DNA of 30,531 nt from an uncultured Candidatus Melainabacteria bacterium. GTDB taxonomy: Bacteria > Cyanobacteriota > Vampirovibrionia > Gastranaerophilales > Gastranaerophilaceae. This document shows positions 1 through 6,326 of this stretch, piece by piece. Each line of letters starts with the position of its first letter. Position 1 is the stretch's first letter. The notes below the pieces were generated by a model. The model was not told the DNA's origin and did not search any database. It saw only the letters and a program-made list of their open reading frames with translations. A program made the position numbers and the translations under genes. The stretch is from assembly GCA_934777245.1 (NCBI GenBank), contig CAKVND010000027.1, positions 1-30,531 on the forward strand. The letters are read 5' to 3'.

Positions 1-296
1 GGTTTTTCTTCTGAAGATTCTTCTTTTACTTCTTCAGCTTTTTCTTCAACCTTAACTTCTTCAACTTTTTCAGCTTTTTTTGAAGATTTTTTTTCTTCTT
101 TTACTTCTTCTTGAAAGCCTTCTGCTTTATTAGAAACTACTTTACCTTTGTAAGTTCCGCAAGCTGTGCAAACTGTGTGAGTTAAAACCTTAGCTCCGCA
201 ATTTGGACAAGTTGTTAATTCAGGCTTTGTAGCCTTCCAGTTTGATCTTCTTTTACCTTGAGCACTGTGCCCTGTTCTTTTCTTTGGTACTGCCAT
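1..296 (-). CDS. rpmF: Ribosomal protein L32 with charged C-terminal tail (3' end outside window)
   Basis: Structural protein of the large ribosomal subunit. The ATG at 296 gives MAVPKKRTGHSAQGKRRS, the typical bL32 start, followed by a zinc ribbon with Cys30/Cys33 and Cys43/Cys46, so this is the zinc-binding form. Ordinary bL32 proteins end near residue 57-60. Here the frame continues for at least 40 more residues of almost pure Lys/Glu/Ser/Val and runs off the window edge, so the full length is unknown. It lies downstream of a YceD/DUF177 gene, the classic yceD-rpmF pairing, but the two are separated by about 320 bp of repeats. Identity as L32 is close to certain; the role of the tail is unknown. 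Confidence 0.95.
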   Translation of the reverse strand, partial: MAVPKKRTGHSAQGKRRSNWKATKPELTTCPNCGAKVLTHTVCTACGTYKGKVVSNKAEGFQEEVKEEKKSSKKAEKVEEVKVEEKAEEVKEESSEEK

Positions 297-345
297 TTTT
301 CCTATACCTTTCTATTTTGTTGTACTACTTAATTTATTTTTATCA

Positions 346-590
346 TTTCCCCTCGCCCCTTGTGGGAGAAGGAGCAGTCGTTGGCAAACTGTGTGAGCCT
401 TACGAATGCGGGTGAGGGGTGGAACCCTCGTTAATTTTTGTTGGATTGGTAAACCCAACCTACATTTTATCATTCCCCCTCGCCTAGGGAGAGGGTAGAA
501 TTTCAAGTTGAGCACTTGCGAAACTTAGAAATTCGGGTGAGGGTTTTATTCCTCTTTTCACTATTGCCGGACTGATGCCCAACCTACATT
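346..590. repeat. Two tandem composite palindromic repeat units in the yceD-rpmF spacer
   Basis: The spacer 297-620 holds no credible gene. It contains two copies of a two-part unit. Part one starts CCCCTCGCC and closes with GGTGAGGG (about 350-418 and 482-546, the second copy also containing AGGGAGAGGG). Part two is a small hairpin of the GTTGG...CCAACCTACATT type (about 438-465; decayed at 565-590). The same two parts occur in reverse order and orientation at 16945-17012, and part one alone at 14561-14590. A short hairpin GAGGT/ACCTC follows at 606-619. An ORF at 312-515 is just the repeat read through. Confidence 0.7.
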
Positions 591-620
591 TGTCTAATTA
601 TAGACGAGGTGCAGACCTCT

Positions 621-1136
621 TTATTTTGGGTTAATTTGAATGTTTTTAAATACATCCATTCTATCATCGTGGATTTCCATATCTTCATCAGACACAAATA
701 ATCCCTCATTACAATTTATACCACAAACTTTTTTATTTGGTAACTGTAATATTACAGATTGATACAATAAGTCATAAATGTCAATTTCTTTTGCGCCATT
801 TAAGTCAATAATAAATTGACCGCTTTGCAGTTCAACCTCTTGTGAATACTCATCATGAAGTGAATGCTTTGCATAAGTTTCTTCAATATCAAAATCTAAA
901 TCATATTCAAATTTGTTAAGACATCTGTCACATTCTAAAGTAACTTTACCTTCAACATGACCGTTAACTTCTATATACCCGCCAAGAGATTTAAATTCTA
1001 AGTCAGCTTTCACGTTACAATTTTCAAGTTCTTTAATTTCACTTTCAAATTCTAAACAAAGAGTCTTATCGTATTCTTTTTCTATATCTTCAATCAAAAC
1101 TGCGTTATGGTTTTTGATATGTTTTTCTTTAGGCAT
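621..1136 (-). CDS. yceD: YceD/DUF177 family protein
   Basis: A 171-residue protein of the DUF177/YceD family, linked in many bacteria to rpmF and, in plants and E. coli, to 23S rRNA accumulation. The recognisable core is around residues 60-95: a Gly-rich strand followed by LECDRCLNKFEYDLDF, where the CxRC pair and following acidic stretch are diagnostic. Later Cys138/Cys142 could pair with these for metal binding. The ATG at 1136 lies inside the end of the upstream 81-aa gene (8-nt overlap), so the two are probably translationally coupled. The C-terminus of the family is normally followed closely by rpmF; here a repeat cluster has been inserted between them. Confidence 0.85.
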   Translation of the reverse strand: MPKEKHIKNHNAVLIEDIEKEYDKTLCLEFESEIKELENCNVKADLEFKSLGGYIEVNGHVEGKVTLECDRCLNKFEYDLDFDIEETYAKHSLHDEYSQEVELQSGQFIIDLNGAKEIDIYDLLYQSVILQLPNKKVCGINCNEGLFVSDEDMEIHDDRMDVFKNIQINPK

Positions 1137-1374
1137 AAGGTTCTTCCTGCAACACTAATCCTGCGATTTGAGTTGAAACAAAACAAACTTTTTTAATTGG
1201 CCCGATTGGTTCTTTTTCAACAAGAACCGGAGTAGGACTTTTCATTAATTGTTTTAATTCCGCATAAACCGCTTGCGGATTTTCAAAATACATTACAACC
1301 GGAGTCGCAGATCCCTTCAAAAAAAGGATTACAGCTTGTCTTGTTTTCTGTGGAGTATTAAATTGTTGAACCAT
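1129..1374 (-). CDS. Small conserved-looking protein, first gene of the yceD-rpmF operon
   Basis: An 81-residue protein I do not recognise. It starts at an ATG with a good ribosome site (AAAGGAG six bases upstream) and a TATAAT -10 box at 1404-1409. It has no Cys, signal peptide or membrane segment. Predicted alternating strands (QAVILFLKGSATPVVMYF) and a central helix (PQAVYAELKQLMKS) suggest one small alpha/beta domain. Its last eight bases overlap the start of yceD. Position at the head of a ribosomal-protein operon suggests a translation or ribosome-related role, but that is only inference. Confidence 0.75.
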   Translation of the reverse strand: MVQQFNTPQKTRQAVILFLKGSATPVVMYFENPQAVYAELKQLMKSPTPVLVEKEPIGPIKKVCFVSTQIAGLVLQEEPYA

Positions 1375-1396
1375 AATTTCTCCTTTATTTTTTTAC

Positions 1397-1411
1397 ACTA
1401 TAAATTATAGT
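1397..1411 (-). promoter_or_regulatory. Promoter -10 region within a palindrome, upstream of the yceD-rpmF operon
   Basis: On the minus strand a perfect TATAAT lies at 1409-1404, about 30 bp from the ATG at 1374, leaving room for the SD site. It is embedded in a 15-bp perfect palindrome, ACTATAA-A-TTATAGT. No convincing -35 hexamer is visible. The palindrome could be an operator or chance in AT-rich DNA. Confidence 0.5.
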
Positions 1412-1429
1412 ACAAAAAAGTTAAAATGT

Positions 1430-2143
1430 TTAACCACGATTTTGCTTAGATTTTTTTATTGATTCACGATAATATGTAGCTCGTTTTAACATATCATTAG
1501 CAAAATCACTTCTCTCAGTATCACCTATTTTTTCAAAATATTCTATTGCTTTTTGAAGTTTTTGAATCGCTTTTTTCGGTTTTTTACGTATCATAATTTT
1601 AGCAATATCAACCTGAGTAGTAGCAAGTATATCTTCATAGTTTTCTATATTCTCATTTTTATAAACTAAAGTCCGAAAATTTTTCTTTGCAGTATCAAAA
1701 TCTGCAATAACTTCTTTCAATGCGTTTTCTTTTTTTATCAAAACTTTTAACAATTTTGAAATATCGCCACGTTCTACATATGCTTTACACAAATCTTCAA
1801 GCCTTGCAACGACATGTATTTTATCATTTTGTTGTTCTGCTATATTTATTGCCTGTATAATATATTGTTCTCTTGCTTCAAAAGGCAATTGTTGCAACTT
1901 TGAAACTAAACTACAAATAATACCTGCAAAATCCATTCTCCCCATTTCAAAAAATTTCTTTGCTAGTTGAGAAAGTCTTTCTCCGGCAACATCTAATTGA
2001 TTAATACATTGATATTCAAAAACACGTCTTTTTACTGCACTATAAAATTGATCAGGCGGATAATTCGGAATGGACATTGCCTTTTTCGCCATATCTTCTA
2101 AATGTTGATTTGCAATATTTACTTTTGCTGATTCTATTTTCAT
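1430..2143 (-). CDS. All-helical repeat protein, TPR-like, function unknown
   Basis: A 237-residue protein read from the ATG at 2143. A 5-residue longer reading starts at a GTG (2158) inside a T-run and is less likely. The sequence is almost entirely helical, with paired helices of TPR spacing, for example KKAIQKLQKAIEYFEKIGD near the C-terminus, and a Lys-rich end. No signal peptide or transmembrane segment is present. There is no clear SD sequence before the ATG. It faces away from the sua5-type gene and shares a short divergent promoter region with it. TPR-like repeats usually mediate protein-protein contact; a specific partner cannot be named. Confidence 0.7.
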   Translation of the reverse strand: MKIESAKVNIANQHLEDMAKKAMSIPNYPPDQFYSAVKRRVFEYQCINQLDVAGERLSQLAKKFFEMGRMDFAGIICSLVSKLQQLPFEAREQYIIQAINIAEQQNDKIHVVARLEDLCKAYVERGDISKLLKVLIKKENALKEVIADFDTAKKNFRTLVYKNENIENYEDILATTQVDIAKIMIRKKPKKAIQKLQKAIEYFEKIGDTERSDFANDMLKRATYYRESIKKSKQNRG

Positions 2144-2175
2144 AATAAAAAAAAACACGTAAAAATATTTTTTGC

Positions 2176-2184
2176 TAGTATAAT
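2176..2184. promoter_or_regulatory. Overlapping divergent -10 boxes
   Basis: The plus strand has TATAAT at 2179-2184, preceded by TGCTAG (also readable as an extended -10, TGCTAGTAT), for the gene at 2216. The minus strand has TATACT at 2182-2177 for the gene at 2143. The two boxes overlap by four bases, so the promoters should compete for polymerase. No strong -35 is seen on either side. Confidence 0.45.
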
Positions 2185-2215
2185 TAAAAAAGATTTACAA
2201 AGAATAGGTAAAAAA

Positions 2216-2794
2216 ATGTTTGAAAAAATTAATGAAGTTTTACAAAATGGTGGTATCATCGCATATGTAACCGATACAGTGTGGGGCTTGGGCTGTCTTC
2301 CAAACAACGAAGAAGCTGTTAAAAAGATTTATGAAATTAAACATCGCGACGGCAAAAAACCTTTAATATTGATGAGCGATGAATTTTATAATTTGCTTGA
2401 CTATGTTAAACAACCGATTGAAAAACAAGCACAAAAACTTATTAAACAACATTTTCCTGGGGCGTTGACTCTTGTTCTTGAAAAATCTGAAAAAACTCCG
2501 GATTATATAACTTCAAATATGCCGACTGTTGGCGTTAGAATTCCTGATAACAAAACTTTTGCCAATATTTGTCGACATATCGACGGACGAGTTCTTGCAA
2601 CAACAAGTGCAAATCTTTCCGGCGAACCGGCTGCTTTAACTTACGAAGAAGCCGTAAAATACATTGGCGACAAAGTTGATTTAATAATTCCGGATTACGG
2701 GCACTTTGCAAAAGGAAAAGCTTCAACGGTTGCAGGATTTAAAGATGGTGAAATTATCGTTTTTCGTCAAGGTGAAATTCTCCTAAACAACTAA
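2216..2794 (+). CDS. tsaC: Threonylcarbamoyl-AMP synthase, Sua5/YrdC family
   Basis: Makes L-threonylcarbamoyladenylate from threonine, bicarbonate and ATP, the first step of t6A37 modification of ANN-decoding tRNAs. The 192-residue length matches the single-domain YrdC/TsaC form rather than the longer Sua5. Family motifs appear in order: YVTDTVWGLGC (residues 17-27, usually YPTDT), the nucleotide-binding KHRDGKKPL (42-50), PGALTLVL (81-88), a GVRIPDN segment (106-112) and TSANLSGE (130-137). A weak AGG sits before the ATG. It ends 23 bp before the convergent AAA+ gene, and its stop codon lies inside a 34-bp repeat. Confidence 0.93.
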   Translation: MFEKINEVLQNGGIIAYVTDTVWGLGCLPNNEEAVKKIYEIKHRDGKKPLILMSDEFYNLLDYVKQPIEKQAQKLIKQHFPGALTLVLEKSEKTPDYITSNMPTVGVRIPDNKTFANICRHIDGRVLATTSANLSGEPAALTYEEAVKYIGDKVDLIIPDYGHFAKGKASTVAGFKDGEIIVFRQGEILLNN

Positions 2795-2822
2795 ACCTTG
2801 AAAGTTAAAATTCTCAACTATC
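2789..2822. repeat. 34-bp repeat, copy 1 (copy 2 at 4580-4613)
   Basis: Positions 2789-2822 and 4580-4613 align without gaps over 34 bases, with six differences, all transitions. Both end with TCTCAACTATC. Copy 1 spans the tsaC stop codon and the C-terminal codons of the convergent AAA+ gene; copy 2 overlaps a terminator hairpin. Confidence 0.5.
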
Positions 2823-3984
2823 GAGCTCCTTTAATCTCACCATCGGTTAAAGTCTTTGCCTTCATTGCTTTTTTTAGATATTCAACACTAAAATCTTTAT
2901 TTTTATCTTTTAACAAATCTTCCAGATAATATTTTTTAGATGATGTAACTAAATTCTCTAAATCTCTAAATGAGAAGTTTCTATCTTCCATTTCTTTTAT
3001 CAATTCTGCAAGCTTATTTTCATTTTTTGAAATAAAATTATCAATTCCCTTTACTGTTGATAAATTCCACTTCATAGCTTCAAAAAGACATTTTTTATCC
3101 GGTAAAGGAACTTCAACAATATTTTGAAAACGGCTCATAGCTGCACCATCCAAACCTCGATTTTTCGGTGACAAATTAGAAGTTCCAATAATAATGACAT
3201 TAGGATTCTTAGTATTAATCTCATCAATGTAATTTAAAAACGTAGAACGATGCTCCAATTTTGTCATAAAATAACTTCCACCCGCAGAATCTGTAATTTT
3301 TTCAACAGGTTGCACAATTGTATCTATTTCGTTAAATGCTACTACAAATTTTTTGTCAGGAGATTCGCTTGCATCTTTGATTATTTTTTCAAATATATTT
3401 TTAAGATTCTGAGTTCCCTCTCCGGCCCATTTAGAGTTAAAATCCGAATATTGAACTTCCATATACTTTGCATCCAAACTTTTTGCCATAATTTTTGCAA
3501 AAAAGGATTTACCACTCCCCGGTGGACCAAATAAAATAAGACGGTTAGTCATTTCGGGCATGCCTGCTTTTTGAGTAATATCTTGAGCTGCACTCATTTG
3601 CATTATTTGTTGTTTTAATACAGTTTTTAAATTATCATTAATACTCTTACAATTTTCCAAAGTCGGAACCTTTTTATCTGAAGCTAATGAAAAAAATGAT
3701 TTTAGAAATTCAGTATTCTGTAACTTTTTTTTAGATAACCCTTGAGACTTTGAAAGAAATGGTTTAAAAGCCAATGGTAATGCAATGGCAGTGCCTATAC
3801 ACCCAATTCCAAAAGCAAACTGTTTAATCATTCGATTCTGTTCTTGTTTTTCTTTAACAAGAGTATCAAGATGATTCTCCAAAGTTGTCTGTCTTTGTGA
3901 AACAACATACTCACTAGAATCATTTTTAAATGATATCGATCTATTTTTTTGTATTGAAAAATTTTGTTTAATAGGTTGAAGCAT
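2818..3984 (-). CDS. Membrane-anchored AAA+ ATPase with Asn in the Walker B motif
   Basis: A 388-residue protein starting at an ATG with AAAGGA six bases upstream. Residues 1-50 are hydrophilic and contain RSISFKNDSS; 56-77 form one hydrophobic segment (GIGCIGTAIALPLAF). The AAA module follows: Walker A GPPGSGKS at 153-160, a pore-loop-like SKWAGEGT at 184-191 resembling the katanin/spastin/Vps4 group, Walker B VVAFNEID at 214-221, sensor 1 IIIGTSN at 264-270, and SRF at 284-286 as a possible arginine-finger region, then a helical lid. The catalytic Glu219 is present, but the normal Mg-coordinating Asp is Asn218 (codon AAC). No protease domain follows, so it is not FtsH. A substrate-remodelling role at the membrane is inferred; the partner is unknown. 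Confidence 0.85.
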   Translation of the reverse strand: MLQPIKQNFSIQKNRSISFKNDSSEYVVSQRQTTLENHLDTLVKEKQEQNRMIKQFAFGIGCIGTAIALPLAFKPFLSKSQGLSKKKLQNTEFLKSFFSLASDKKVPTLENCKSINDNLKTVLKQQIMQMSAAQDITQKAGMPEMTNRLILFGPPGSGKSFFAKIMAKSLDAKYMEVQYSDFNSKWAGEGTQNLKNIFEKIIKDASESPDKKFVVAFNEIDTIVQPVEKITDSAGGSYFMTKLEHRSTFLNYIDEINTKNPNVIIIGTSNLSPKNRGLDGAAMSRFQNIVEVPLPDKKCLFEAMKWNLSTVKGIDNFISKNENKLAELIKEMEDRNFSFRDLENLVTSSKKYYLEDLLKDKNKDFSVEYLKKAMKAKTLTDGEIKGAR

Positions 3985-4019
3985 TTTTTTCCTTTATAAA
4001 TGATGTCATTCTTTAATAA

Positions 4020-4050
4020 AAGAGATATGCTATTTTAAAGTATATCTCTT
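4020..4050 (-). terminator. Rho-independent terminator after the glycine-zipper gene
   Basis: Read on the minus strand, AAGAGATAT (4050-4042) pairs with ATATCTCTT (4028-4020) and is followed by TTATT. It lies just downstream of the stop codon at 4059. The stem is A/T-rich, so strength is uncertain. Confidence 0.55.
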
Positions 4051-4058
4051 CTAAAACC

Positions 4059-4463
4059 TTAAAAAGGGTAATTATTTCCTGATTCATAGTCACTATCATA
4101 ATAATCATCGTCTTTTTTTGGACTATCGTCAAGTTTATCGCCAATTTCAGAACCACCGGCAGAACCGAGTGCACATCCGGCCATGCCTGCTATAAGAGGT
4201 GCTGCAAGCCCACCGGTTCCTAATGTAATAAGAGCTCCAAGCCCAATACCGGCAAGCGTTCCTGTTGTTCCACCTAATAAACCGCCGAGCATTCTACCTT
4301 TACCTTTGAATGAAACAGATGAATCTTGAGAAACTGCTGTAGATTTATCATCAGTTTTTGTAAATTCATCATTTGGGGTTACAAAAACATTAACTTTTTT
4401 AAATTCCACTGCTTTTCTTTGAGCAGTCGAATAGTCAAATCCATTAACTCCACTTACTCTCAT
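4059..4463 (-). CDS. Glycine-zipper protein, putative membrane-associated
   Basis: A 134-residue protein. The ATG at 4463 is chosen because GGAGG stands four bases upstream; a longer reading from a GTG at 4484 would put that SD inside the gene. The N-terminal half is hydrophilic and carries SSVSFKGKG. Residues of about 72-116 form a glycine zipper: GLLGGTTGTLAGIGLGALI, then a second hydrophobic stretch to GSAGGSEIGDK, with small residues every three to four positions, a pattern that packs membrane helices. The tail is acidic and Tyr/Asp-rich. No signal peptide is present. Function is not known; it shares the SFK motif style with the neighbouring AAA+ protein. Confidence 0.75.
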   Translation of the reverse strand: MRVSGVNGFDYSTAQRKAVEFKKVNVFVTPNDEFTKTDDKSTAVSQDSSVSFKGKGRMLGGLLGGTTGTLAGIGLGALITLGTGGLAAPLIAGMAGCALGSAGGSEIGDKLDDSPKKDDDYYDSDYESGNNYPF

Positions 4464-4486
4464 ATAGCCTCCTTTTTTACACACTC

Positions 4487-4510
4487 ACACTTTACACTTT
4501 ACACTTACAC
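4487..4510. repeat. Short 7-bp tandem array (TTTACAC)
   Basis: Two perfect TTTACAC units (4491-4504), flanked by degenerate ones, stand immediately upstream of the glycine-zipper gene, followed by an AT-only stretch (4511-4532). It resembles a single arm of the tandem-armed elements found elsewhere in the window, without an opposing arm. Confidence 0.4.
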
Positions 4511-4569
4511 AAAATATATTATATATATTAATGAAAAATGTCAATACCTTTTAGTTTTCTAAACTAAAA

Positions 4570-4595
4570 CCTCCAAGATAACTAAGTCTTGGAGG
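4570..4595 (-). terminator. Rho-independent terminator for the 51-aa ORF
   Basis: A perfect 9-bp stem, CCTCCAAGA/TCTTGGAGG, with an 8-base loop. On the minus strand it is followed by TTTTAGTTT, a reasonable U-tract. It lies about 84 bp after the stop codon of the small ORF at 4679-4834, the only minus-strand candidate upstream of it. Its loop and 3' half overlap copy 2 of the 34-bp repeat (4580-4613). Confidence 0.65.
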
Positions 4596-4678
4596 CTAAA
4601 ACTCTCAACTATCTTAATTCAGACAGCCTTTTTCATTAATTTTGGAGCAGATTTTCTCTTACTAAACTTACGCTCCGA

Positions 4679-4834
4679 TTACTTCACAGCTTGCAGTTTT
4701 GCTTGAACTCCTGATTCAGCATTAATCATAACTGCGTTCGAAATTGCCATTGTTCTTCGTTTCTTTGCTCCCCTAAGAATAAATTCGACTCCGCTAAATG
4801 TGTTATTGCTTGGGGTTGTAATCTTTTTTAACAT
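4679..4834 (-). CDS. Possible 51-residue protein, unknown
   Basis: Within the 550-bp gap 4464-5013, an ATG at 4834 opens a 51-codon frame beginning MLKKITTPSNNTFSGVEF and ending in TAA. It contains a basic patch, RGAKKRR (residues 21-27), and a hydrophilic C-terminus. AAGGAT lies close upstream of the ATG and AAAGG about eleven bases upstream, so initiation is plausible but not strong. A good terminator follows at 4570-4595, which supports transcription. No family is recognised. A small DNA- or RNA-binding protein is possible from the charge, but this is speculation. Confidence 0.45.
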   Translation of the reverse strand: MLKKITTPSNNTFSGVEFILRGAKKRRTMAISNAVMINAESGVQAKLQAVK

Positions 4835-5013
4835 ATCCTTGTAATCCTTTCCGATAAATGTATATTCTTGAATCTTGTATTATATCTATCGGCATTTTTT
4901 TTAAAAACTTTAGGATTTTTAAAAGGATTGTTACAAATCGTTACATAAAAAGCAATTTTTCAAGCCAACATTACTTTATATAAGTAAGTGTAGTAAATAA
5001 AAGGTACTTAATT

Positions 5014-5301
5014 ATGGCAATGAATCTCGGTGGCGGTTACCCAATGATGGGTGGCATGAATTCAATGATGAATGGAATGGGAACAAATATGGGGTTAAGT
5101 TCCGGCATGAGTGCAGGAAGCAACTATTCTGTACCTATGATGGGAAGCGTTAATCAAGAATTTTTGATGAAATATGGTTGCGAAGATTGTTTCAGGAAAG
5201 AACCTTATCCGTTTGAATATCCAAAACCTTATACACCGGCACCAAAAGACTCTGCAAATCCTAGTTTTTGGCAAAGACTTTGGAATAAGATTATGGGGTA
5301 A
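5014..5301 (+). CDS. Small Met/Gly-rich protein with aromatic C-terminus, unknown
   Basis: A 95-residue protein with ATG preceded by AAAGG at nine bases. Residues 1-45 are low complexity, rich in Gly, Met, Ser and Asn (GGYPMMGGMNSMMNGMG). The second half is different: YGCEDCFRKEPYPFEYPKPY with a CxxC pair (Cys56/Cys59) and many Pro/Tyr/Phe residues, ending in an amphipathic SFWQRLWNKIMG helix. No signal peptide is seen. Met-rich segments can bind copper or drive self-assembly, but nothing here decides that. It stands alone between repeat-rich spacers. Confidence 0.65.
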   Translation: MAMNLGGGYPMMGGMNSMMNGMGTNMGLSSGMSAGSNYSVPMMGSVNQEFLMKYGCEDCFRKEPYPFEYPKPYTPAPKDSANPSFWQRLWNKIMG

Positions 5302-5326
5302 ATTTTAACTGACATTTTTACTTAGT

Positions 5327-5580
5327 CCTTTTTCTATTTTATCGCAGTAAAAGCAACAAAAGAAATAGAAAAGGAAATTTAAGAAACTTTTTTGTTTCAA
5401 AATAATTCTTACTTTTTCTTCTTTGAAAAAGCAAGAAGAAAAAGTAAGCAAAAAGAAGAAACTTTAATAGTTTCCTACAACCTTACGGTTGTGGCTCGAA
5501 TGGATGTTGCAAGCAGAGCTTGCACTCTGGCGCTCGCTAAAAAACGCTCGCGACGCGAATGTCGTTCAATTTTAATCTGA
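5327..5580. repeat. Stack of hairpins and short repeats in the gap 5302-5634
   Basis: Consecutive inverted repeats fill this gene-free stretch: an arm pair CTATTTT/AAATAG around 5334-5370; a long A/T stem CTTACTTTTTCTTCTT with its complement (about 5408-5449); CAACC/GGTTG (5478-5491); GCAAGC/GCTTGC (5509-5523); then a direct repeat CGCTCGC (5531 and 5545) with GCGACGCGAATGTCG. The final 100 bp are clearly more G+C-rich than the surroundings. The open frame 5392-5580 simply reads through these hairpins and has no ribosome site. Confidence 0.6.
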
Positions 5581-5634
5581 ACATAAAATTTTCAATTCAT
5601 TTACATTTATTGTAAACTATTTATGAGGTGTAAA

Positions 5635-6309
5635 ATGACAGAGAGATTTGTAGAAGTATACGCAGGAGCTTATGCAAGCGGGAAATCGGAAACCGCAATA
5701 AATAGAGCGCGTCAATTTGCCGATGCCGGAAAAAATATTACACTGGTAGATTTGGATTCTGTTGAACCGGCTTACACATTACGCCCAATCGCAAAAGAAC
5801 TTGAAAATATGGGCATTCACACAATTACTCAACCTGATAATTTCGGATTAGGCGAAGCTGCAAGTTATGTAACATCCGCGCAAATCAATTGCCTTACTAA
5901 TAAAGGTAACATAATAATTGATGTAGGTTATGGTGCAGGCGGTTTAGATATTTTAGACATCATAAATAATGTTGGCGAGGAAAAAGACTTACGCATTTAT
6001 CTTGTTGTAAACACTGCAAAATTTGAAACCTCAACGGTTGATAACATTATAGAATATGTAACTTTTTCAGAAGGGCTAGAAAAACGCCCTTGGAAAAAGT
6101 TTACAGGTGTAATTTCAAATACGCATTTTGGGGATGAAACTACAAAAGAAGATGTAATTAATGGTTATAATAAATTAAAAAAGGCTTGTGAAATTATTCA
6201 ACTTCCGATAATTGCAATAGGCGCCGATGAAAAACTTAATTTTGGAAACAAATACGACAATGTTGACGTTTGGACATATAAACGCATGATGCCAAGAGCT
6301 TTTTGGTAA
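5635..6309 (+). CDS. P-loop NTPase of the MinD/CobQ-like (SIMIBI) class
   Basis: A 224-residue protein. The ATG at 5635 is preferred over one at 5623 because GAGGTG lies just in front of it. The nucleotide-binding loop GAYASGKS is at residues 11-18, right after the first strand. The second strand gives LVDLDSVEP, as in MinD/ParA-like proteins where an Asp contacts Mg. A Walker B-like IIIDVGYGAGG follows, and NT in VISNTHF may be the base-recognition Asn. The deviant-Walker Lys of true MinD/ParA is absent. No membrane-targeting helix is evident. Biological role is unknown: candidates are a regulator, maturation factor or ATP-dependent chaperone. It has no co-directional partner nearby. Confidence 0.75.
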   Translation: MTERFVEVYAGAYASGKSETAINRARQFADAGKNITLVDLDSVEPAYTLRPIAKELENMGIHTITQPDNFGLGEAASYVTSAQINCLTNKGNIIIDVGYGAGGLDILDIINNVGEEKDLRIYLVVNTAKFETSTVDNIIEYVTFSEGLEKRPWKKFTGVISNTHFGDETTKEDVINGYNKLKKACEIIQLPIIAIGADEKLNFGNKYDNVDVWTYKRMMPRAFW

Positions 6310-6326
6310 TATTACTTTTTAAATTT

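Noticed and set aside
312..515. ORF of 67 residues
   Set aside because: Reads through the composite repeats; no ribosome site, low-complexity basic product.
5392..5580. ORF of 62 residues
   Set aside because: Consists of translated hairpin arms and has no SD.
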